Positions 56,331 through 64,000 of a DNA stretch of 64,000 nt are shown piece by piece (the stretch's first letter is position 1; each line of letters opens with the position of its first letter). The translations under genes were made by a program, and so were the position numbers. This DNA comes from Apoda limacodes (lineage: Eukaryota; Arthropoda; Insecta; Lepidoptera; Limacodidae). The notes below the pieces were generated by a model. It had not been told where the DNA came from and ran no database searches. It was given only the letters and a program-made list of their open reading frames with translations. The stretch is from NCBI GenBank assembly GCA_946406115.1, contig OX291545.1, positions 11,422,001 to 11,486,000 of the forward strand. Reading direction: 5' to 3'.

Positions 56331-56358
56331 GGCGTTACCAAAAGTGTGAAAGGTATCA

Positions 56359-59020
56359 TCAGGTCTATAGAAATTTGCAAGCATTTTGGATTTTCATTCA
56401 TGAGAATAACATTGACTCATTTGATATTGTTGTTTGTTTCAGATTTTCGGCTTGGGTTTAAATAATTTGAACTGATATAGTTTCCCAGACATATCACTGG
56501 CAAAATATACGTAGAAGTAGTATGACTGCCATTCATTAATAAAAGAAAGAAAGAAAGTGTCTTAAACTTTTTGTGTGTTTAGAAAAGATTATTTTACATT
56601 GTTGAAATCTGTAATTTGTCTTTATCACAACCACAATGACTACAATTTCCATTTCTAACGTTACGCTCTTATGCAGTAACTTAAGTAAAATGAGGTTATG
56701 TCAATTTCCATTTTTTGTTGATAGGGTTATTTGTGTTCCCGAGCGGAGTGAGGGCCGCTCACAGAGGGGTGTGTTTAATACCAGTAAATAAAAAAAAAAA
56801 TTTGGAATATATACATAATTTTTCTACGCAAATTTTGACGGTTTGCCGAGAAGTCAAAAATTACCACCTCAGTACCTCAGTCCTCTTTAGAATAGTCCTA
56901 CTGGAATATAAGGGTGGAAGGAGGAGGGGCAGGGTAAAACCCCTGTAAAGGGGAGTGCAGAATCCTCCCTTTTGGTTTAGGGTTAAGCTGAGTCAAAGTA
57001 CATTATAATGAAACTAATCAAAGCTTGTGATAGATGAGAAGATTTTATGGATTAAAGAAAATCCTTGAGGGTTGTGCTTAATAACAAGTAAATTGAGTAA
57101 AAAATTACATCATTGGGTTTTCAACTCTACCCTAAGGTTTTTGAATGGCTAACCGAGTAACAGTCTAGTCTAGTTAAATCAATTTTCTCACTGTCTGGAA
57201 CTTCACCCTTTTTAAGGGCCATATTTTAATTAACATACCAGGACCTTAGGTAATACTATAATTTAATTGAAGTATTTTCAAGACAATATTTGGGTGAGAA
57301 CAAAATTTTAAAAACCATCTTGATTTTTGCAATCAAGTTTTTACAAACTAGCGAGGTACCTATTTGGTTAATTCTTGTATTTAATTTTCTATTCTCAAAG
57401 AACTTATTATTATCATTTATCATTCATAACATTGTTTACCTTTTTGTATTTGTAACTATGTGTGTTTTTATTCTAAACACTCAAATCACTCTTAATTTTA
57501 TTATTTTATTTTGACAGAAAAATAAACTAAAAATTGGAGTTTTTTATAGTCAGCTAATATTGAAGTCTAAAATCAATATTTAAGGATTATATTGAGACAC
57601 TTAGGGTGATTTACCAAAGAATCTAAGTCAAGCTGAAACTTAATAGTGCAGTGAAAATGCTACAAAAACATTTTGTTGTTTAAAACACTCCAAATAGACA
57701 AGTCTTAAACAAAAACTTACCCTTAATAGTTTTTGAACTGTTCAAGTTATAACTACTTGACTTTAGTCGGTTTTTGAACAGTCCCCTGTAAAACGGGGAG
57801 TGCATGCCTACCCCCAAATTTTTAAAGTATTGTTTGTCTTAGAAAGCTAACCTAAAACAATGTATATTTTTCAGCTGTTTATCTTCAGCTGAATCATTTT
57901 CTCTTAAGTACAAGTCTAGTCCAACTTAAGCGAATATGATTTGTGGCGCCTCATAGCAAGTTTCATACAGATAACTGATCAGTTGTTTGTGACATTTACT
58001 GATTTAAGATCATTTGTATTAAAAACCAAAGTTCTGTTTAACTGTTAAAAATGAAATGGCAGTAGGAATAAAGACTAGATAAACTAACAACTGCTAGATA
58101 TTTATTTCTACAAAATGTCTTAAAAATTTCATGGTGTTTGATCAGTAAGTGTCAAAAGTAAGTAGGAGATTTGTTTGTATAAAGGTTCTATGATTTTATG
58201 CTCATAATGAAAGAGTTCATCATTGTTATGTTAGGTTATGGGTCATAATTATTTAACTCCAGTGTTTCTATTCTAATCTAACACCACATATATACACCAA
58301 AAATATTCAAATGTTTACCAGTCATGACATAGAAAAAATGTCACTTTGATATTTGTGACCTCAAACATTCTAAACGCTGATTGGTGTTGAAGTGTACTGT
58401 GTGAAGCTATTTGCATTTTAACCTTTAGTAGATAATTTTAACCTTACCTTTATAGGTACATACTAAAACATCACAATACTTGTGTAAAACAACAATACTA
58501 AGTGTTGTTTATTTTGACCCCTTATTAAATTCATAAAATAACTAATGGTATATTGAACAAATAAAATGAAATGCAATTGAGACTATTGCTTTGCACATTC
58601 CATTGCATAGGTGTAACAATAGAAATCAGTATTTTTATAATATTGACCCCTACTAGTTGGGGAGGGAAGTGACAAAAATTGCAAGCACTTTCAAAGGCTG
58701 ATAAAAAAAGAACTGCTTTCTAAAACCTGATTTTTTTTATTGATAGCAGTATATTAATAAAAATAATAATAATAATAACCCTTTAATTCGCCAAAAAATA
58801 AACAGCCAATCTATAATGAAACTGAATGACTGCCAGCAGGTTATTTCTTTACTCCACCAATGTGGGGTAGTATTAAAAAAGCAGCATTTAGAAAGTGCTT
58901 CCAATTTTTTGTCGCTCACCTCTTCGACTATAATGAACAAGCTTAACTGGCACTACAACAGTATTTTTATTACTACTGGAATTATCAAGACTATGTTAAC
59001 AACATTGTAATCTATTTTAG
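56359..59020. other. Region before mRpL3, no exon identified
   Basis: AT-rich; the mRpL3 start exon should be here. ATG GTG TTT GAT CA|GTAAGT near 58133 has the right phase (2) and a good donor, but the encoded five residues are not a convincing mitochondrial leader. No recognisable gene otherwise. Confidence 0.4.
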
Positions 59021-59108
59021 GATTGATAAAGTCTTAACAAGATCAAAAACCTTTTATAAAGCACCAAGATTCCGTCCACCATATTGGTATATGCCTAAAG
59101 AAAGAGTG
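59021..59108 (+). CDS. mRpL3: mRpL3 exon, FRPPYWYMPKERV
   Basis: 88 nt after CTATTTTAG; the first base finishes a codon from an unseen exon. The donor is GTG|GTAAGT. The basic, Tyr/Pro-rich text fits the segment behind the mitochondrial leader. Confidence 0.8.
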
Positions 59109-60403
59109 GTAAGTATTCTCATTTTCAGCTATATTATTACTGTATAAAACAAGCTGAAGGTGAGTTGTACTAAAGACAATAAAATTGATTATGAAAATAC
59201 AATTAACAAATGTCAAGCAAAAATAATTCTGATTATTTGGAAAATCAATATCTCCTCTAATTTCTTATTTATAATTCTTTCAAGTTTAATTAGTAACTAA
59301 AGTTTAAACTAGACATGACACTAGAACATACCAAGTCAAAGTTAGATTATATGGTAAGTAAGAATATATATATATTTTTTGTCGCGAGCCGCCAGCGCGA
59401 AAGTTATGCCGTTATATACTTTTACCGGCTGAAACCCAGCGGTCTCCACAAGTCGCCATGTGCAGAAACCACAGTTTCACACCGCCCATCCTCCCAGATC
59501 CGGGGAAATGACGGACGGGAACTCCATTTCGCCTCCTCCTGGAGAGACGCACGGCGAACACGGCTCACGGGAGCTCCTTTGTAGTGCTGCGGCTGCAGGT
59601 CCACCAACCTTCACCATCCGAAGCCCCCATATAGTAGCAGGAGAATATGCCCATACACCCAAGAACCCTCCCCCACCAATAGTTTTTTGATAGAGGTTTA
59701 GTCCTCCTGGTCCGGGCACTCAAGCCAAGGCCATCGCTCCCGCCAGACTGGGCCTAACCTTCCTAAAAATTTAGCTATCAAATGCAATTTTTTTTTTTTC
59801 AAATCTCTGACTCTGACTGATAGTTCCATAGATAAGCACATTCTTATAAAAACAAACAAACTCTTTGTGGCTCAGTGGGTAATAATGACCTGCCTGTTAA
59901 CCTGTTGAGGGGCGTGGGTTCGATTCCCTCAGACAAATATTCATGTGATGAGCGTTTGTATTTCTCTAAAGTCTGTGTGATTTCATTGTATAATATGTAT
60001 GTATTATTTAGAAAAGTATATATATAAGTATATGTATTTTTATCTGTTCTCTTGTATCCATATTACAAGCCTTGCGTCATAGCAGTAGCAGACGGCACTG
60101 TGTGATTTGTCCAAAACTATACTACTTGTTTGTTTTGTTTGTTTGTTAATATAGTGCCAATTCGTCATTTTGCAGATGAGTGAGGAATATCTGACACAAG
60201 GAAACAAACAATTTATTGAAGAAGTAAAACAGGATAAACTTGTTTTACAAACTGCTCTTGAATCGCCTTTGGTGAGTGAGGGTCTTCAAAATACCGCCCA
60301 GTGGGACAAATACACTAGAAGGGCAGGATTAATTGCCCGCAAAATAGGAAACTATCCTTTGTGGACCAAAGATGGCAAGAAGTTACAAACAACCTTAATG
60401 CAG
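59021..60403 (+). CDS. mRpL3: Mitochondrial ribosomal protein L3, two exons (partial)
   Basis: A component of the large subunit of the mitochondrial ribosome (uL3m). Exon 59021-59108 encodes IDKVLTRSKTFYKAPRFRPP then YWYMPKERV. Exon 60176-60403 encodes MSEEYLTQGNKQFIEEVKQD and WDKYTRRAGLIARKIGNYPL then WTKDGKKLQTTLMQ. The block RR.GLIA.K.G..PLWTKDG is the start of the L3 fold in the mitochondrial protein. Phases fit (phase 0 at the junction). The start exon and all later exons were not found; the gene should continue past the right edge. The intron between the two exons holds a GC-rich insert and a SINE. Confidence 0.88.
59385..59770 (+). mobile_element. GC-rich insert, probably 5' part of a LINE (ORF1 start)
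   Basis: A sharp rise in GC inside an AT-rich intron. ATG near 59512 opens a frame reading MTDGNSISPPPGETHGEHGS, then PPTFTIRSPHIVAGEYAHTP and a stop. The compact Ser/Pro-rich start after a GC-rich leader resembles the first ORF of jockey-like LINEs, but I cannot match it to LINE-A or LINE-B here. No ends are seen. Confidence 0.4.
59862..60120 (+). mobile_element. tRNA-derived SINE
   Basis: The head has A-box-like GGCTCAGTGGGTAATAATGA and B-box GGTTCGATTCC (59917-59927). The body is shared with 61402-61655: ATTTCTCTAAAGTCTGTGTG/TTGTCTTGAGTCTGGGTG, TTGTATCCAT, ACAAGC and AGACGGC(A/G)CTGTGTG. In the mRpL3 intron, just before exon 60176. Confidence 0.8.
60176..60403 (+). CDS. mRpL3: mRpL3 exon, RRAGLIARKIGNYPLWTKDG
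   Basis: 228 nt (76 codons) after TTTTGCAG, ending ATG CAG|GTATTT. This exon carries the decisive family motif. A SINE ends about 55 bp before its acceptor. Confidence 0.92.
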
Positions 60404-60539
60404 GTATTTAAATATTTTTTTCGGTGTTATACATCCTCCAAAGCTAAACCCACTAATTTAGTTTTGTTACATTTCCACTCTCAGGAGCTTAATCACGTAT
60501 TAAAGAAGTAATAATAAAAATATTTTTTCTTGCTTGATT

Positions 60540-61100
60540 GCCTCAATCATTGTATACTGCAGGGGTCAGGACACTCCTCAGAGAAGGATGCTGAGGCCAT
60601 AGTTATCAAGCCGCGGTCGGACTCCTCGTCTCCCGAATCCACGACTTCTTGTGATATATTTAATAAAAGATTCTTGTAGGAGCACATGTAATTTTATTGC
60701 TAAATAAAGATTAGGTTGAAGGGGTCAAAAATGGACCTACAAAAAAAAGAATCTAAACAATGATCTGAGTTCTCAAAAATCGTGAAACTGACTAACTTAA
60801 AACAAACAAGAGTCAGTATTCCTATTGAAAAATAATTTTTAATTAAAATTTAAATTATTTAAATTTAAATTAAAAGTTTTAAATTAAAAATTAAAAGTAA
60901 AGCATTGTAGAGGTCGGCTCCCACCTCTACAAAGGTTTTATGCCATAGTCCACCTCGTTGGCCCAGTACGAATCGGCGGACGTTTGTCGGCTAAGTGGCC
61001 ACTCGACTATCAGATTTTTTAAGCCGCCCATTGGCCTTTGACTTCGTTTAACAACTACTATCATTATATAACAACATCCAGGACCGTCAGTTTAACGTGC
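60540..61100. other. Repeat-rich stretch after the mRpL3 exon, no gene
   Basis: GGGTCAGGACACTCCTCAGA near 60564 opens a short Ser-rich frame ending at a TAG near 60680. An AT-only palindromic block lies at 60835-60900. GTCCACCTCGTTGGCCCAGT at 60951 resembles a frequent moth repeat. Nothing here matches later mRpL3 sequence. Confidence 0.45.
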
Positions 61101-61169
61101 CATTCGATGCACTGAGGAGCATAAAACAATGTGCTACTAGGCGGTCACTCATAACGCACGGATCCACCT

Positions 61170-61351
61170 CACACATGAGGTATCAAAGGGTGCTGGGGAG
61201 CTTCCCGCCCCCACTCACTCGCAATCGCAACCGCGTAACGGGGAACTTCCCTCCTGGCGCTGACTCACCTTCGGGTTCATGGCTCACGCTGGTCGTAGGG
61301 ACGACCCCAAGAGTCTTCAGAGTCTCGCCCCAAAAGTCCGGTGCATCAGCC
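61170..61351 (+). repeat. Orphan fragment of LINE-B 3' region, with an internal deletion
   Basis: GAGGTATCAAAGGGTGCTGG, CGCGTAACGGGGAACTTCCC, TCCTGGCGCTGACTCACCTT and GAGTCTCGCCCCAAAAGTCC correspond to 56005-56240 of LINE-B. The GAGAGCGACAACCC part is missing. It ends in an A-rich tail but has no ORF part. Confidence 0.85.
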
Positions 61352-61401
61352 ACACTGTTCTAGTCATACAAAAAAAAATCTAAAAAAAAAAGTAAGTATA
61401 G

Positions 61402-61655
61402 ACTTCCTCGCAGCCTAGTTGGTAGTGTGGCCAGCTGCTGTGCAGAGGGTGTGGGTTCGATTCCCGCACTCGACAAACATTTATGTCTTAATATAAACAT
61501 TTGTGTTTGTCTTGAGTCTGGGTGTATTTATGTATGATATGTATCTACTTATTTACAAAAAAAAGTAATATTTATGCATTTGTATCCGTTGTCTGGTACC
61601 CATAACACAAGCTTTGCTTACTTTGGGACCAGACGGCGCTGTGTGTAGTGTTCAA
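61402..61655 (+). mobile_element. tRNA-derived SINE
   Basis: Head CCTCGCAGCCTAGTTGGTAG (A-box region) and GGTTCGATTCC (B-box, 61454-61464), then the same body and tail as the SINE at 59862, ending AGACGGCGCTGTGTGTAGTG. It directly follows the LINE-B 3' fragment. Confidence 0.85.
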
Positions 61656-61734
61656 AAATATTTATTTATAATAATAAAATCGTATAATGAATGTTTGCGC
61701 CTGATGTCTTATTTAATGGATTTTTTTTACTACT

Positions 61735-61985
61735 AACGTGGAAAACAAGCTTAGGGTCCGCCAGATGCTAAACCTATGGTCCCTTGCAACACCAGGAGCA
61801 TGACTCGTGAGTTGTCGACCCTTTTAAAATCTCATCGTTCTTTCTTAAAAATTCCTCATACATATGGTAGTCCTTAGAGAAAACCTTGACAAGGATTTGC
61901 GGAAGGAACAAGTTCCTTTGAAACCGCACTGTGCTTGACCATTTAGGTGCTGTGAGGATGAATTTCCTGCCGATCACATATAAAT
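61735..61985 (-). mobile_element. LINE-A copy 4, inverted 3'-end piece
   Basis: The minus strand reads the C-terminal end of the LINE-A protein and its 3' UTR (PKWSSTVRFQRN, KVFSKDYHM, FLRKN; and GGTCCGCCAGATG as the reverse of the 3' UTR), matching about 11310-11575 of the full copy. It meets a plus-strand LINE-A piece head to head at about 61990-62015. Confidence 0.85.
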
Positions 61986-62014
61986 ATATCAGTCAGCTAT
62001 GAAATATAGCAATC

Positions 62015-63575
62015 TCAAAAGGCATCGTGTGTGGCATTTTAAGTCAGCAGACTGGGATAGATTGCGTGAACTTTACGCATCGTACCTGTGGTGGCGGCTC
62101 TGCTTTAGCTCAGAAGATCCTGACGTCTGCGCAGCTGCAGTCACTGAGACTATCCTCGCTGGTATGGAATGTTTTATTCCTAACATGCGAGTAGCTGCCG
62201 GTGTCAAAAAATCGGATTAGCAGAGAAACTAAAATTATTAAGCAAATTACTTACCACGGCTCGTATAAGAAAATTTCTGAGTTAAAACGCAAATTAAATG
62301 CTGCCTCGAGGTTCAACAACTGTCAGAGCTAAATTCCAAGTCATCGGCAAAATAAGTGGGCGGTTTGCAAGCTATCCCTCTGGGAGTCGTGCTTTCTGGA
62401 CGTTTGCTAAAGCTGCCGAAGGGAACTTGCCAGTCGTCGTTACAGCCAATGCGAAAGACCGATGGTGACTTGGCCCGTAGTGCTAAAGCGAAAGCCGATG
62501 TACTGGGCAGTGTCTTTGCCTCAAACTTGAATATGAACGACGAAGGCGCTGTTCCACCGTGGTGCGGTAAGACCATGCCGGAAATCTCCATAACACTGCG
62601 GAGGTCCGGCGGGCGTTGCTTTCTCTAGACGTTCGTGAGTCGAGTGGGCTAGACGGTATGCCAGCAGTGGTGCTAAAGTGCTCCTGATTTATGTCCTGTA
62701 CTCACGCGCCTCTTCGCGGTTTCCTACCACACTAGGCAATTTCCGTCTTTATGGGAGTGCGAATGTACACCCGGTGCCCAAAAGGGCGATAGATCAGATC
62801 CATCGAACTACAGGCCTATCGCTATTACCTCTCTCCTCTCCAAGGTGCTGAAGCGTGTGCTCAACACACAGCTTCTAAGGTACCTAAAAAAAACACGACC
62901 TGGTCAGCGACCGTCAATATGACTTTCGGCACGGTCGCTCGACTGGTGACCTAGTGTATCCCACACACCGATGGGCAAAAACCATTAAGAGTCAGGGGGT
63001 AGCATTGGCATGTAGCCTGAACATAGCAAAGGCATTCGATCGGGTCTGGCACCTGGGTCTTCTATCGAAGTTGCTATCTTACAGAGTGCCCGAGGGTTTG
63101 TGCAAATGGGTGGCTAGCTTTGTGTCCAGCATACGCATACGAACTGTAGTTGATGGCAGTTGCTCTGATAGCATGGACATTAATACTGGAGTCCTGCAAA
63201 GCTCTGTGCTGTCTCCTACGTTGGTACTACCATCAATAGATAATATCAATGACAAGTTTGACATCAACAACATACATTGCTATGCAGATGACAGTACTGG
63301 AAACGCTTATTACACGGGTCGTGCAAACAGCCCTCGTTCCGTTGTGTAGGAAAAGCGTGGAGAGCTTGTGTCTATAATCGAGACCACTCTGTCCACGGTC
63401 TCTGACTGACCGGGAAAACTTGTCCGGTTCAACCCTAGAAAGACACAAGTCTGCGCGTTCACCGATAAGAAACCCCTATTTACCGTGGTGCCACTATTCC
63501 AGAATACTTCCCTCTTCATCTTTAAGAAAAAATTCTTACCATCAGGCGGTCCGTAAGCTTGTTTGCCACCTTGGT
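62015..63575 (+). mobile_element. LINE-A copy 4, direct piece, internally deleted
   Basis: Starts at ...GCATCGTGTGTGGCATTTTA, matching about 9343 of the full copy. It goes through the end of the endonuclease region and the RT (YADDSTGNAYYTG is still readable), then jumps near 63535 from about 10910 to the 3' UTR (TTACCATCAGGCGGTCCGTA, CTTGTTTGCCACCTT). Frameshifts and stops make it dead. Confidence 0.88.
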
Positions 63576-63634
63576 CGATTCAGTAAGACGAGAAACGTTA
63601 GCGCGCCACTAACACTGGAGAAACAGCTTATATA

Positions 63635-63800
63635 AGTCAAAGTCAAAATGGTTTATTCAAATAAGGATTTTACAATCACTTTTGAATCGTCAAAGTTATA
63701 AAATATTTTTTGAACCCTCCCACCTTCCCGCCGGTTCACAATGTTGTTGATTTCTACCGAGAAATTCCGGCAAGAAGTTACTCTTTTAAAAAAACTATCA
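63635..63800 (+). repeat. Lepidopteran GTCAAAGTCAAAATGG repeat fragment
   Basis: AAGTCAAAGTCAAAATGGTT, TATTCAAATAAGGATTTTAC and CCGAGAAATTCCGGCAAGAA belong to a repeat common in moth and butterfly genomes, often flanking genes and retroelement ends. Nothing else is recognised up to the right edge. Confidence 0.6.
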
Positions 63801-64000
63801 ATAATACAAACTAAAAATACAATTAATGTTTTAAATAAAAAAATTTTAGCCGTACAATTTTATGTTATTTCCATTTTAATTTGGTTTACCTATGCATCCT
63901 GTAATTGAGCATCATCAGTCCCAAGGATTTTTATCATTTACATAGTCTGAAATATTGTAGTATGCCTTTTTACAAAGTACCTGCTTGATAAATGATTTAA

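Larger units (their letters stand above)
53898..56358. mobile_element. Palindromic (foldback) element interrupted by LINE-B
   Basis: The left arm 53898-53956 (TGATACCTTTCAACACTTTT, GATGACGCC, AGTTTTGCCACCGATACTTA, TCGTTCGTGT) is the reverse complement of two pieces joined together: 54043-54077 (perfect over 35 bp) and 56331-56358 (GGCGTTACCAAAAGTGTGAA then AGGTATCA). LINE-B lies between those two pieces. The original unit had arms of about 60 bp and a spacer of 86 bp (53957-54042). No coding potential of its own. Confidence 0.88.

Noticed and set aside
59862..59935. tRNA-like sequence with A and B boxes
   Set aside because: It is the head of a SINE with a shared body downstream, and the stems do not give a full cloverleaf; the same holds for 61402-61475 and 16260-16325 (minus).

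Overview
The window looks like a piece of a moth or butterfly (Lepidoptera) nuclear genome. The base composition is AT-rich, genes are cut into short exons by long introns, and the introns are full of repeats that I know from lepidopteran genomes: tRNA-headed SINEs, GTTCCGTACC-type repeats, GCGCCATCTAG fragments, Helitron-like pieces, mariner/Tc1 relics and many LINE copies. There is no bacterial operon structure. I place the order from the repeat families and from gene content, not from a search.

Four host genes can be rebuilt from exons whose splice phases fit. (1) A phosphorylase kinase regulatory beta-subunit gene (PHKB-like) on the minus strand. Eight exons lie between 13694 and 827; the first exon was not found and the 3' part runs off the left edge. 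(2) A CYLD-type deubiquitinase on the plus strand. Ten well-supported exons run from 25121 to the stop at 40403, and a possible first coding exon lies at 17616-17660. (3) A complete POGLUT2/3 (KDELC) protein O-glucosyltransferase on the minus strand, six exons from ATG at 46886 to stop at 41910, 498 residues, with signal peptide, filamin-like domain, CAP10 glucosyltransferase domain and HEEL C-terminus. (4) Two exons of mitochondrial ribosomal protein L3 (mRpL3) on the plus strand near the right edge. These genes do not form a pathway; they are ordinary neighbours arranged -, +, -, +.

Mobile DNA fills most of the rest. One LINE family (LINE-A) has a nearly complete copy with an intact 988-residue endonuclease/reverse-transcriptase ORF at 7975-11622, lying antisense in a PHKB intron with its A-tail about 15 bp from a 5' splice site. 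It also has three decayed copies (20823-22553, 51836-52965, 61735-63575). A second, jockey-like LINE (LINE-B, about 54078-56330) sits inside one arm of a palindromic element, and orphan pieces of its 3' end occur at 39921-40030, 46381-46440 and 61170-61350. An internally deleted mori/cecropia-type mariner (39140-39811) and a Tc1-like transposon with long inverted repeats (36450-37515) lie in CYLD introns; the latter ends just before an exon. A fragment of a Polinton/Maverick (adintovirus-like) capsid gene is at 23100-23360.

The most notable structural signals are the perfect 42-bp hairpin in POGLUT intron 1 (46070-46157), the LINE-B insertion nested in a palindrome, the GC-AG intron in CYLD, the Polinton relic, and a 38-codon divergent ORF with a signal-peptide-like start that shares its ATGCAT start site with the POGLUT gene.
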